Of a stretch of 64,000 nt of DNA, positions 8,493 to 16,340 are shown piece by piece. The translations under genes were made by a program, and so were the position numbers. The stretch is taken from the NCBI GenBank assembly GCA_023451735.1, contig JAEXYH010000062.1, positions 1 through 64,000 on the forward strand. Reading direction: 5' to 3'. The first letter of the stretch is position 1, and each line of letters begins with the position of its first letter. This DNA comes from Pseudomonadota bacterium (lineage in GTDB: Bacteria > Pseudomonadota > Alphaproteobacteria > Rhizobiales > Rhizobiaceae). The notes under the pieces were generated by a model. The model saw only the letters and a program-made list of their open reading frames with translations. It had not been told where the DNA came from and made no database searches.

Positions 8493-9281
8493 ATGGATCT
8501 CGATATCAATGACGATGCAGCCCAGAAACATAGGGTTCCGATCATCGACAAGATGATGGATGTGCTCGTCCATCTGGAACTGCACCCCGGCGCGACAATC
8601 ACCGACATTGTTGCCGGCCTGGTGGTGCCGAGAACGACCATTTATCGCCTGTTGAACACCCTGCAGTTGCACGACATGGTACGGCGAGACGCGGCAGGCG
8701 GATATTTCCTTGGCCGGAGACTGCTTAGCCTAGCCGCCCATGTTGGACCCGGGAAGCTCGACATTGACCTGATCTCGCTGGCGCAGCCGCATCTCGATCG
8801 TCTCGCAAACATCCTCGGCGAGGGCGTCAAGCTCTCGATAATTGATGACGCCGGCATTCTGGTGCTCGCCGCCGTTCAGGGGCGCAAGGAATTTGCTCTT
8901 TCAGTGGCCCCTGGTCAACGCATGCCGATCCACGCAGGCGCCGCGAGCAAGCTTCTGCTTGCCTATCTGCCGACGGAAAAACTGCATGCATGGCTGGGGC
9001 GTCCTCTTGCTTCCTTCAGCAGCAGGACAATTACCGATCCGAAGCGCCTCGAGACAGAACTTGTGCGGATCCGCAAACAGGGCTGGGCTCAGGACAGGGG
9101 TGAAAATGGCCCGAGCATTCAGGCATTTGCTGCGCCCGTTTTCGGCCCACAGGGCGAAGTCGTCGCTGCCATCAGCGTGCCGTTTCTGGCCGGTGCGACC
9201 CCTGAGCGCATGACTACGATCCGGCTCGCCGTCATCGATGCCGCGCGCACCATGAGCGAAAGCATGCCTCGTACCATCTGA
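8493..9281 (+). CDS. IclR family transcriptional regulator
   Basis: A 262-residue IclR regulator: winged HTH at about residues 13-75 (IIDKMMDVLVHL ... TTIYRLLNTLQLHDMV) and a C-terminal IclR effector-binding GAF-like domain (about 90-255) with the PIHAGAASKLLLAYLP motif. The frame is open from 8442, but ATG 8493 follows a strong AAGGAGGAGG and begins just before the HTH, so it is the likely start. It heads the plus-strand operon with the enolase-superfamily and oxidoreductase genes and faces the minus-strand transport operon. AAGTTC-type repeats in the intergenic region are its probable binding sites. The effector is probably the transported sugar acid or a metabolite of it (inference). Confidence 0.93.
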   Translation: MDLDINDDAAQKHRVPIIDKMMDVLVHLELHPGATITDIVAGLVVPRTTIYRLLNTLQLHDMVRRDAAGGYFLGRRLLSLAAHVGPGKLDIDLISLAQPHLDRLANILGEGVKLSIIDDAGILVLAAVQGRKEFALSVAPGQRMPIHAGAASKLLLAYLPTEKLHAWLGRPLASFSSRTITDPKRLETELVRIRKQGWAQDRGENGPSIQAFAAPVFGPQGEVVAAISVPFLAGATPERMTTIRLAVIDAARTMSESMPRTI

Positions 9282-9309
9282 TTTGATTGCATATTCGCCG
9301 GGAGGAAAA

Positions 9310-10506
9310 ATGAAAATCGTCGATCTGAAATGTGCGCTGATCGGGAAGAGCCCAATCGTCCGGATTGTTACCGACGAGGGGATCAGCGGTTACGGCCAGG
9401 CAGAAACCTGGAAGAGCAACCTGAAGCCTCACATCCTTGCATTCCGCGACGCCCTGGTCGGCGAAGACCCGACCGATGTCGAACGGGTGATGCTGAAGAT
9501 CCGCCAGCGGGGCGGTTTCAAGCCGTGGGGGTCGGCTGTTTCCGTGATCGAGATGGCGCTCTGGGACGTCGCCGGCAAGGCAGCAAACCTGCCGGTCTAT
9601 AAACTGCTGGGTGGAAAAGTAAGGAACAAAGTTCGCGTCTACAATGGATCGATTCGCTTTCCCCTCCCCGATCATTCGCCGCAAGCTCTCGCTGAAGATA
9701 TTCGTAAGATGATGGCCCTGCCCGAAGGCTTCACGATGATCAAGCAACCGATCGGCTTTCATTCCGCGATGAAGCGGGACGTGTCCAACTTCTACTATGG
9801 TGAGCCGAATGCCAGCCCTTTCCACGGCGCGCTCGACCGCGGCCCGATCACCGAAAAGGGTCTCAATCACTTCGTTGACTGCGTTGCCGCCATGAAAGAG
9901 GTGACAGGCGACAAAATTGGCCTGGCTCTCGACGCCGGACCGGGCTGGATGTTGCCCGACGCGATAAGGCTTGCGCGCAAGCTTGAACCCTACCACCTGC
10001 TCTGGGTAGAAGACCTCCTTTCCGGCGACTATACGCCATGGGTCAACGCCGGCATTTACCGAGAGTTGACCCGTGCAACCTCTACGCCAATCCACACGGG
10101 CGAACAAATATATCTGCGCCAGAATTTCAAGGAACTCGTAGAGTCCCAGGCAGTCAGTGTGATTGGGCCAGACCCCGCCGATGTCGGCGGTATCGCAGAG
10201 CTGAAATGGATCGCCGAATATGCCGACCTTCATGGGATCATGATGGCACCGCATGGAACCGCCAACGGGCTCCTCGGCCTCGCAGCCCTCATTCAGGTAT
10301 CGGCCACGCTGCCGAACAATTTCCTCGCGTTCGAGTACACGACCGGGGATCCGGCCTGGTGGTACGACATTGTGGAAGGGTTGCCAAAACAGATCGTGCA
10401 GGACGGTTTCGTCGATGTTCTCGAACGGCCTGGCATGGGCGTCGACATCATTCCGGAAGCGGCAAGCCGATATCTCGGAGAAGACGATCTCGACTTCTTC
10501 AACTAG
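9310..10506 (+). CDS. Enolase-superfamily dehydratase (mandelate racemase/muconate lactonizing type)
   Basis: A 398-residue enolase-superfamily enzyme: N-terminal capping domain to about residue 115, then the modified TIM barrel. The three Mg2+ ligands appear to be Asp208 (LALDAGPGW), Glu234 (LWVEDLL) and Glu265 (HTGEQI); a barrel-end acid/base histidine is His315 (MAPHGTANG), and Lys145 (MIKQPIG) may be the opposite base. This arrangement fits acid-sugar dehydratases such as the galactonate and gluconate groups, which remove water to give 2-keto-3-deoxy acids. The ATG at 9310 with GGAGG upstream was preferred over an in-frame codon at 9283. It follows iclR by 28 bp. Confidence 0.92.
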   Translation: MKIVDLKCALIGKSPIVRIVTDEGISGYGQAETWKSNLKPHILAFRDALVGEDPTDVERVMLKIRQRGGFKPWGSAVSVIEMALWDVAGKAANLPVYKLLGGKVRNKVRVYNGSIRFPLPDHSPQALAEDIRKMMALPEGFTMIKQPIGFHSAMKRDVSNFYYGEPNASPFHGALDRGPITEKGLNHFVDCVAAMKEVTGDKIGLALDAGPGWMLPDAIRLARKLEPYHLLWVEDLLSGDYTPWVNAGIYRELTRATSTPIHTGEQIYLRQNFKELVESQAVSVIGPDPADVGGIAELKWIAEYADLHGIMMAPHGTANGLLGLAALIQVSATLPNNFLAFEYTTGDPAWWYDIVEGLPKQIVQDGFVDVLERPGMGVDIIPEAASRYLGEDDLDFFN

Positions 10507-10518
10507 ACGGAGACGACA

Positions 10519-11484
10519 ATGTTACGGATAGGAATATTGGGTGCCGCCGGGATCGCACCGCGTTCGATCATACAGCCTGCCCGGCGCCGATCGGATGTCT
10601 CGATCTATGGGGTCGCCTCGAGACGAGTGCAAGCCGGAAAGGAATACGCCGACCTGCACGGACTGGCGAACTCCTACGACGGCTATTCTGCCATGCTCGC
10701 TGACCCTGAAATCGATGCCATATACAATGCGCTACCCCCATCCGGCCACGCGGAGTGGTCTATAGCAGCGCTCAAGGCTGGCAAGCATGTGCTCTGCGAG
10801 AAGCCGATCGCCATGTCCACAGCGGAAGCCGAAGCCATGTATGAGGCAGCGACGGCAAACGGCAAAATCTTGATGGAGGCGTTTCACGACCGCTATCATC
10901 CCGTCTTCCTTCATCTTCTGGATGTGAAAGAAAGTGGTCGGTTAGGTGCGATCAAAAGCGTGAAAGCCGAGTTCTATGTCGACATCCCGTTCAATCCGAC
11001 GTCCATTCGCCACGACCCGGGCCAGGGCGGTGGATGCATGATGGATCTTGGCTGTTACCCCCTTCACTGGTTACGCAGCTTTTTCGGAGAAGAGCCCGAG
11101 ATTATCTCTGCCGCTGCAACGCTCACGCCGCTTGGCGTTGACGAGAGCATGTATTCGATCTTACGCTTTGGTGACATAAAAGCGGAGCTTATTGCCAACA
11201 TCTCTCGCCCACCGTTCGAGGCGCGCATCACCGTTGTTGGTGAAGGCGGATCGATTGAGATCGAAAACCCGGTGCTTCCCCACAAAGGCCATTCGATCCG
11301 CCAGACATTCAATGGACGTCTGGAGGAGTTCACGCTCGCTGGCGGCACCACTTACGACTATCAGCTCAGCGCTTTTATCGACGCAATCAAGACAGGCATT
11401 GCTCCTGTCACGGGAAAGGCCGACTCGATCAAGAACATGATCGCGCTCGAGCAGATCTATCGTCTTGCAGGCTTGCGCCCTTAG
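10519..11484 (+). CDS. Gfo/Idh/MocA family oxidoreductase
   Basis: A 321-residue NAD(P)-dependent dehydrogenase. N-terminal Rossmann fold with GILGAAGIA at residues 5-13, the family EKP motif at 94-96 (LCEKPIAMS), and a C-terminal alpha/beta substrate domain with GGGCMMDLGCYPLHW near residue 175, which carries the usual Asp/His catalytic region. Substrates in this family are sugars, inositols or their derivatives. The start has a GGAG element 8 nt upstream. It is 12 bp after the dehydratase gene and shares the operon, so oxidation of a sugar or sugar acid feeding the dehydratase is a reasonable guess. Confidence 0.94.
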   Translation: MLRIGILGAAGIAPRSIIQPARRRSDVSIYGVASRRVQAGKEYADLHGLANSYDGYSAMLADPEIDAIYNALPPSGHAEWSIAALKAGKHVLCEKPIAMSTAEAEAMYEAATANGKILMEAFHDRYHPVFLHLLDVKESGRLGAIKSVKAEFYVDIPFNPTSIRHDPGQGGGCMMDLGCYPLHWLRSFFGEEPEIISAAATLTPLGVDESMYSILRFGDIKAELIANISRPPFEARITVVGEGGSIEIENPVLPHKGHSIRQTFNGRLEEFTLAGGTTYDYQLSAFIDAIKTGIAPVTGKADSIKNMIALEQIYRLAGLRP

Positions 11485-11518
11485 CTCACCCAGGAGATCC
11501 CGGAAGGAAGGCAGTAAA

Positions 11519-11986
11519 ATGACCAATCTGACACCATCATTGGACGAATTGGCAGCCGAGTCAAAAGCAATCGAACTCAACAAATTCAACTACGAATTCG
11601 CCTGGGAACTGGGCGCCCGAATCCGTGAGAAGGCAAGCAGGGATGAGCTTCCGGTCGCCATCGAAATCCGCCATGGCTCCAACGTCATCTTCTCGACACT
11701 TGTCGGAAGGGCGACGATCGACAATTTCGACTGGACCCGGCGAAAATGCGCAGTTGCCCATCGCTTTCATCGCAGTTCGCTGCAGGTCAGACTTGAGGCG
11801 GAACGGGGCGGCTACGATTTCAATCAGAAATTTCGGCTTCCTACAGCCGATTACGTTGCAAGTGGTGGAGGCATTCCGCTTATCTTGAAGGGCGGAACAT
11901 TGATCGGGACGGTTGGGGTGAGCGGCCTCCCGAATATCGAAGATCACAACCTGATCGTCATGGCCCTGAGAGAACAGCTGTCCTGA
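11519..11986 (+). CDS. UPF0303 / heme-degrading-domain family protein (GlcG/HbpS-like fold)
   Basis: A 155-residue protein of the UPF0303 (YBR137W-like) family. Diagnostic features are EIRHGSNVIFSTLVG, a TRRKCAVAHRF segment near residue 80 with conserved His, and GGGIPLILKGGTLIGTVGVSG, the glycine-rich turn typical of GlcG/HbpS-like proteins. No signal peptide is visible, so it is probably cytosolic. Members recur as small partners of sugar- and glycolate-oxidising genes, but the biochemical role is unsettled; heme binding is reported for some relatives. It is preceded by a GGAAGGAAGG element, follows the Gfo/Idh gene by 34 bp and is followed 120 bp later by another Gfo/Idh gene. Confidence 0.85.
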   Translation: MTNLTPSLDELAAESKAIELNKFNYEFAWELGARIREKASRDELPVAIEIRHGSNVIFSTLVGRATIDNFDWTRRKCAVAHRFHRSSLQVRLEAERGGYDFNQKFRLPTADYVASGGGIPLILKGGTLIGTVGVSGLPNIEDHNLIVMALREQLS

Positions 11987-12106
11987 GTGATACGCGATGA
12001 GGCCGATGGCACATCCTTCCAGTCCATCGATCGCTTCAGGAAACAAATCCAATCTGCGCAAAGCTTCTTGATCACGTCGCTGCAACCGCCAATAAAGGAG
12101 ACACGG

Positions 12107-13099
12107 ATGGACCACAGACCAGGATGGGGAATCCTCGCCACGGGATGGATCGCCGAGCTTTTTACCCGTGACCTGCTCGGTGCTGGCATGGCAGTTAAAG
12201 CAGTCGGATCTCGATCCGCGGCAAAGGCGGCAGCGTTCGCAGAGCGCTTCGGCGTAGAGGCGAGCTACGGCAGCTACGAGCAACTCGTCTCAGATCCTTC
12301 AGTTGACATCATTTATGTGGCGACTCCCCATCCTCAGCATGTGTCGGCAGCACTGCTCGCGATTGACGCCGGAAAACACGTTCTGATCGAGAAGCCGTTC
12401 ACGCTGAATGCCGATGAAGCTCAACGAATTGCCTCTCGCGCGAAGCTCAAAAATGTGACAGTCATGGAGGCGATGTGGACTAGATTTCTTCCACATATGA
12501 AGCGCATTCGTCAGATTATCGAGGCTGGAACGCTCGGCGAGTTGCGTTCGCTCCGTGCCGAACATAGGCAGTTCCTGCCTACCGATCCAAATCACCGCCT
12601 CAACTCTCTCGAACTGGGCGGCGGCGCCTTGCTTGATCTCGGCATCTACCCGATATCATTTGCAGTTGATATCCTTGGCATACCGACCGACGTGACTGCA
12701 TCGGCCCGCTTCAGCCACACCGGCGTGGATGCAGAGGTGGCAACAATCATGACGCATGAGAACGGATCGGTCTCATCGACCGTTTCTGCGCTCGACGCAG
12801 TCATGCCGAACACTGCGCAGATTTTTGGATCGCTCGCGCGGATAGAAATTGACGCGACCTGGTACACCCCAACAACCTTCCGTGTCGTCGACCATCACGG
12901 CGAGATTCTTGAAACATTCGACGGGCGTGTCGAAGGGCGCGGCATGCAGTTCCAGGCCCTGGAGATGGAACATCTGTTCGCAACGTCCACTGGCTCAACG
13001 GTAATGTCTCTCGATCAGAGCATTGCTATCATGGAACTACTAGACAGCGTTAGAAGAAAGATCGGGTTGAGCTATCCTCAGGAACGTCAAACCGTGTAG
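12107..13099 (+). CDS. Gfo/Idh/MocA family oxidoreductase (dihydrodiol dehydrogenase-like)
   Basis: A 330-residue NAD(P)-dependent dehydrogenase with Rossmann motif GILATGWIA at residues 7-15, the EKP motif in LIEKPFTLN, and MEAMWTRFLPHM, a segment characteristic of the dimeric dihydrodiol dehydrogenase / glucose-fructose oxidoreductase-like branch. The GGGALLDLGIYPISF block provides the usual catalytic region. The frame is open from 11987, but ATG 12107 with AAAGGAG 8 nt upstream starts at the Rossmann fold. It is the last recognisable gene of the iclR operon. A second sugar or glycoside oxidation step is likely; the exact substrate is unknown. Confidence 0.93.
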   Translation: MDHRPGWGILATGWIAELFTRDLLGAGMAVKAVGSRSAAKAAAFAERFGVEASYGSYEQLVSDPSVDIIYVATPHPQHVSAALLAIDAGKHVLIEKPFTLNADEAQRIASRAKLKNVTVMEAMWTRFLPHMKRIRQIIEAGTLGELRSLRAEHRQFLPTDPNHRLNSLELGGGALLDLGIYPISFAVDILGIPTDVTASARFSHTGVDAEVATIMTHENGSVSSTVSALDAVMPNTAQIFGSLARIEIDATWYTPTTFRVVDHHGEILETFDGRVEGRGMQFQALEMEHLFATSTGSTVMSLDQSIAIMELLDSVRRKIGLSYPQERQTV

Positions 13100-13183
13100 G
13101 ACAACCATCTCGCTCTTGCGAAAAATCGAACAGCCGTTCATCTCGATAACGACGTTGGTAGAGTTCACTAACCTGTTGACGAT

Positions 13184-13522
13184 TTATTTCTGCAATGACA
13201 GCGAGTAACGGGCATGCCGGCGTTTACCTGTACGCGTCAGTGCACCGATCTCTGCGAGCTGCTGAAGGTCGCGTGTCGCTGTAGCGCGGGATGTGTTTGT
13301 GATCGAGATATAGTTTCCTGCACTTAGACCACCCTTTAAGCCTGCTGTGCCTTCCTTGAAGATGCGCGCCACCTCCTTTTCCTGACGTTCGCTCAGTCGG
13401 CCTCGAAACCTTTCGTAGAACTTTGTTTTCCGAATGAAGAAATCTATGCGCTCAAGTTCGGAATAGTAGGCCTTTCGGTTTTTCTCGATTGTGAAAGGCG
13501 AGCGATATGAGACTTGGCTGCC
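13184..13522 (-). pseudogene. C-terminal fragment of a Fic family protein (DUF4172 type)
   Basis: About 113 in-frame codons remain. The end ISITNTSRATATRDLQQLAE ... ALTRTGKRRHARYSLSL is the C-terminal winged-helix of DUF4172-type Fic proteins, and the part before it (FYERFRGRLSERQEKEVARI) matches the linker helix of the same family. Reading upstream in this frame meets a TAG at 13523-13525, and the catalytic HPFxDGNGR Fic core is absent. No ATG occurs in the fragment; only GTG codons, such as that at 13372. I read this as a truncated remnant, not a functional gene. A different decayed Fic gene lies at 32302-33000. Confidence 0.75.
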
Positions 13523-13639
13523 CTATGTTTTGCGCTAGGGATTATTCAGCGCGCGCGCGCCAACAACAGCGTCCTCACGATGCTTCGCGCAACTTTCGCT
13601 GACCAAAAGCTTCGCAAGTCCGCACTCTGTCTTCAGCAT

Positions 13640-14896
13640 TTACCGGTATACCGCAGTCAAGGGCCGGAGCAACGTCGCGGCCGGCCTCATAAAACTCATC
13701 CGTCCGCGCTTGAAACCCATGACGGGTTCGCATAGCCCGCCGAATACCTCGGTCTCGTCCTCGCCATCCATGACGACAATATCGGCCTTCGCCCCGATGA
13801 CCAAGCCATAACCTTCGATCCGCATCAGCCGGGCTGCATCCTCGGAGACGAGATCGAGGCACGCCGCAAAATCCTCCGGGCCTATATGCATGAGATTGGC
13901 ATAGAGATTGGCCATGCGCAGCAACGAGCAATCGCCGAAAGGTGTGAAGGGATTGAGGATATTGTTGCTGGCAATGGAGGCGGTGATACCTCGCTCTTTC
14001 AGGACATGCACGGGTGCAATGCCGCGAACAGAGCGGAAGCCGGCTTCCCGGCCGTTGAGGTAGAGATCGGTCGAAGGCAGCGTGGTCACCGCCACGCCCG
14101 CCTGGCCTACGCGGGCAACCTGCCGCTCGAAGGTCGCTCCGTCCATCGCCGCCAGTTTGGTGACGTGGCCAACAGCCACACGGCCCTGCCAGCCAGCCTT
14201 CTCCGTCCGTTCACAAATCTCGTGCAAATGCGTCCAGCTCGGATCAAGGTCGAAATCCAGATGGAAATCCAAGTCCACGTCGTGCCGCACGGCCATGGCG
14301 AAAAGCCGGTCCATCTGGCCAGACGGATCGCTGTCTGTATAGGGGCAGCCACCGAGCAGGTTGGCACCCTCAACAAGAGCCTGTTCCAGCAGCTCCTCCG
14401 TGCCCGGATCGTTGGTCAGCCCTTCCTGCGGAAAGACGCAGATGGAAAGATCGAGCGCGAAGGCATAATCCTGTCTCAACCGCTTCATCGCCTCGAAGCT
14501 GCGCAAGCTCGCCCGGGGATCGACCTCCACATGCGTGCGCATATGCATCGTACCCTTGGCGATCGCCATCTCGATCGTCCGCGAGCCTCGGGCATAAACG
14601 TCTTCGACCGTATAATCCTTCTTCAGCTGGGCGACCGCGGCAATAGCGCCCTTCAGCCCGCCCCCGGTATTGCCGCAACGGCAGAGCAGGCAGGACTTGT
14701 CGAGATGTACGTGCGTATCGACGAAACCCGGCAACACAAGCCGCCCGCCGATAGCCTCTTCCTCCCGACCCGCCCCCGCCACAATACTGCCGATGGCCGC
14801 GATGCGACCATCGGTGACCCCGATGTCCTGAAGCGCGGCCTGCCCTCTCATGCGCGCACCGCGCAGCACGAGATCGAAAGAATCCTGAAAAGACAT
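13640..14896 (-). CDS. Amidohydrolase family protein (cytosine deaminase-like)
   Basis: A 418-residue amidohydrolase-superfamily enzyme. Metal ligands fit the cytosine-deaminase pattern: His62 and His64 in GFVDTHVHLDK, His212 (LDFHLDFDLD), His244 (VAVGHVTKL) and Asp322 (FTPFGDCS). The glutamate that follows the third histidine in CodA (HxxE) is not seen; the position is occupied by an FDLD run. It is therefore probably not a classical cytosine deaminase but an amidohydrolase for another cyclic amide, imine or aminotriazine-like ring. ATG 14896 was chosen because homology starts at MSFQDSFDLVLRGAR. It is divergent from the NTF2-like gene and probably belongs to the GntR-regulated transport locus downstream. 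Confidence 0.88.
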   Translation of the reverse strand: MSFQDSFDLVLRGARMRGQAALQDIGVTDGRIAAIGSIVAGAGREEEAIGGRLVLPGFVDTHVHLDKSCLLCRCGNTGGGLKGAIAAVAQLKKDYTVEDVYARGSRTIEMAIAKGTMHMRTHVEVDPRASLRSFEAMKRLRQDYAFALDLSICVFPQEGLTNDPGTEELLEQALVEGANLLGGCPYTDSDPSGQMDRLFAMAVRHDVDLDFHLDFDLDPSWTHLHEICERTEKAGWQGRVAVGHVTKLAAMDGATFERQVARVGQAGVAVTTLPSTDLYLNGREAGFRSVRGIAPVHVLKERGITASIASNNILNPFTPFGDCSLLRMANLYANLMHIGPEDFAACLDLVSEDAARLMRIEGYGLVIGAKADIVVMDGEDETEVFGGLCEPVMGFKRGRMSFMRPAATLLRPLTAVYR

Positions 14897-14931
14897 ATTG
14901 CCACTCGATGGGTAACTTGCGTAACAATTCT

Positions 14932-14939
14932 TGTATGCA
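14932..14939. promoter_or_regulatory. TGTATGCA motif, candidate GntR half-site
   Basis: TGTATGCA lies in the 81-bp divergent region between the amidohydrolase start (14896) and the NTF2-like start (14978). The same core occurs in the near-perfect palindrome at 16215-16235 and as TGCATGCA at 16303-16310. Its recurrence at neighbouring promoters suggests a shared operator, though a single 8-mer is weak evidence. Confidence 0.4.
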
Positions 14940-14977
14940 CTTTTGGCATTCCATTCGCAACAGTCTTGGAGAATTCG

Positions 14978-15376
14978 ATGCATGAAACAACTGAGCGCGA
15001 TCTGCAGGCGGTGAAGGGCTATCTCGCCGCCTCAATGACGCCGGATCCGGTTCGCGCCGCATCCTACGTCGCTCCCGGGTTCACCTGCCGCTTTACCGGC
15101 AACCGGGTTTTCGACAAGCCGAGTGGCCCGACAAGCTTCAATGCCGTCCGCTACAAATGGGTGAAGAAGCGTATCGAACGCTATGACGTGGTGCCGGGCG
15201 AAGCCGAAACCATCGTCTACAGCCTCGGCTACCTCTACGGCGAATGGCCGGACGGCACGCCTTTCGACAACAACCGCTATATCGACCGGTTCACTGTGCG
15301 CGATGGCCTGATCGTCGATACTGACGTGTGGAACGACAGCGCGGAATGGATTCTCGACCCGACAATCGCGCGCTGA
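14978..15376 (+). CDS. NTF2-like / SnoaL-like domain protein
   Basis: A 132-residue protein with the size and pattern of a cone-shaped NTF2-like fold: an N-terminal helix (ERDLQAVKGYLAASM), FTCRFTGNRVF, and a C-terminal sheet ending YIDRFTVRDGLIVDTDVWND, typical of SnoaL/ketosteroid-isomerase-like proteins. No signal peptide. The long open frame upstream on this strand is antisense to the amidohydrolase; the real start is the ATG at 14978. It is divergent from the amidohydrolase and convergent with the GntR gene, with a bidirectional terminator between. Many such proteins are small hydrolases or isomerases, or non-catalytic binders; function unknown. Confidence 0.83.
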   Translation: MHETTERDLQAVKGYLAASMTPDPVRAASYVAPGFTCRFTGNRVFDKPSGPTSFNAVRYKWVKKRIERYDVVPGEAETIVYSLGYLYGEWPDGTPFDNNRYIDRFTVRDGLIVDTDVWNDSAEWILDPTIAR

Positions 15377-15382
15377 AAACCC

Positions 15383-15408
15383 CTGAAGGGGTCTTCAGGC
15401 CCCTTCAG
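15383..15408. terminator. Bidirectional hairpin terminator between convergent genes
   Basis: CTGAAGGGG (15383-15391) pairs perfectly with CCCCTTCAG (15400-15408) around an 8-base loop. It lies between the stop of the NTF2-like gene (15376) and that of the GntR gene, whose TGA (15405-15407 on the minus strand) is inside the stem. The U-tract is poor on both sides, but the position between convergent genes supports a terminator. Confidence 0.65.
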
Positions 15409-16109
15409 TTCGCATAGGGCGCGAGGATATCCATCAGGTCGCGCGGCTTGGCGCCCGAACTTTGCAGCAGCGCACGCGATGCCACAGCTTCAAGATGCTC
15501 CACCATCATCGCTTCCGCTTTCTCGGCCGGCCCGGTGCGGATCGCCTCGATCAATTCGAGATGCTCGCTGACGGCGCAGTCGGAGGAATGCGGACGGCCG
15601 AAGGCGGCGAGCGACAGCCCGGCACGATAGCAGATTTCTGTAACGTAGCGGATCAGGATCGGCTTGCCGGTCATTTCCGCCAGAAGCACATGAAACTCGG
15701 TGGCAAGCCGGATCGAAGCGCCCTCAGGTCCGTGCCGCGCATCATGTTCCGCTTCGACGATCGCCTTCAGCTGTTTCGCCTGGGCATCCGTCAGCTTGCC
15801 GGCCAACCGCCGCACCACCTGCTTTTCAAGATCGAGACGAATGTCAAAAATATCCCGCGCGTCCTCGAAGGATGGCGTGGCAACGACGGCGATGCGGTTG
15901 CGCCTGAGATCGACGAGACCTTCCGCGGCCAGCTGGCCAAGTGCATGACGAGCGATCGTGCGGCTGACCCCGAACCGTTCCCCGAGCGAGTCCTCCGGCA
16001 ACCGGTCTCCAGGCAGAAGCGCCCGCTCGATGATCGCACGGCGCAAGGCCATACAGATCGCCGCGACCCGATCGCCCTCACTTCTTGCCACGCCCTTGCT
16101 GCCCATCAT
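15405..16109 (-). CDS. GntR family transcriptional regulator (FCD/FadR-like)
   Basis: A 234-residue regulator. The N-terminal winged HTH (about residues 10-75) includes ALRRAIIERALLPGDRLPED and GVSRTIARHALGQLAAEGLV, the GntR signature. The C-terminal all-helical FCD domain (about 85-215) contains the metal-ligand type residues Asp and His in RLATEFHVLLAEM and the final MMVEHLEAV. The open frame reaches 16223, but the ATG at 16109 has GAGAGG upstream and gives the normal length; ATG 16106 is also possible. It is divergent from the ABC importer operon, with a strong palindrome at 16215-16235 between them. It probably controls the importer, amidohydrolase and GGT genes. Confidence 0.9.
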   Translation of the reverse strand: MMGSKGVARSEGDRVAAICMALRRAIIERALLPGDRLPEDSLGERFGVSRTIARHALGQLAAEGLVDLRRNRIAVVATPSFEDARDIFDIRLDLEKQVVRRLAGKLTDAQAKQLKAIVEAEHDARHGPEGASIRLATEFHVLLAEMTGKPILIRYVTEICYRAGLSLAAFGRPHSSDCAVSEHLELIEAIRTGPAEKAEAMMVEHLEAVASRALLQSSGAKPRDLMDILAPYAN

Positions 16110-16214
16110 CACAAACCCTCTCGCTGGCAATTCGATAAGCGAGACCACGGGAAATATCAACTCGATGCCCTGCTCCATTTGGATGCATTTGCGACATTCT
16201 ATGCTCAAATTTAG

Positions 16215-16235
16215 TGCATGCATCTAATGCATACA
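16215..16235. promoter_or_regulatory. Near-perfect 21-bp palindrome, candidate GntR operator
   Basis: A dyad with arms TGCATGCAT and ATGCATACA separated by three bases; only one arm position mismatches. It is 106 bp upstream of the gntR start and 106 bp upstream of the divergent ABC ATPase gene. Related cores (TGCATGCA at 16303-16310 and TGTATGCA at 14932-14939) support its being the recognition sequence of the local GntR/FCD protein. Confidence 0.65.
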
Positions 16236-16302
16236 ATTCATCGGTATCTTGAAGGTGGCCTTGACCAGCCGCTCTCGTGAACTCGACAATTGGCACGCCG
16301 AT

Positions 16303-16310
16303 TGCATGCA
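16303..16310. promoter_or_regulatory. TGCATGCA motif, second candidate GntR site
   Basis: A self-complementary TGCATGCA 31 bp upstream of the ABC ATPase start at 16341. Together with the 16215-16235 palindrome it would place a repressor over the promoter or transcript start of the importer operon. Confidence 0.4.
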
Positions 16311-16340
16311 CTTTCCTGAAACGCTTTCGATGGAGACCCG

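Noticed and set aside
9310..10506. Calling the enolase-superfamily enzyme a specific galactonate or gluconate dehydratase
   Set aside because: Active-site residues support an acid-sugar dehydratase, but the specificity loops cannot be assigned by eye.
13549..13560. GCGCGCGCGCGC dinucleotide run
   Set aside because: Too short and isolated to be a meaningful repeat or site; treated as a local composition feature next to the Fic fragment.
13886..14977. Long plus-strand extension upstream of the NTF2-like gene
   Set aside because: Antisense to the amidohydrolase; only the last 132 codons from 14978 match a protein family.
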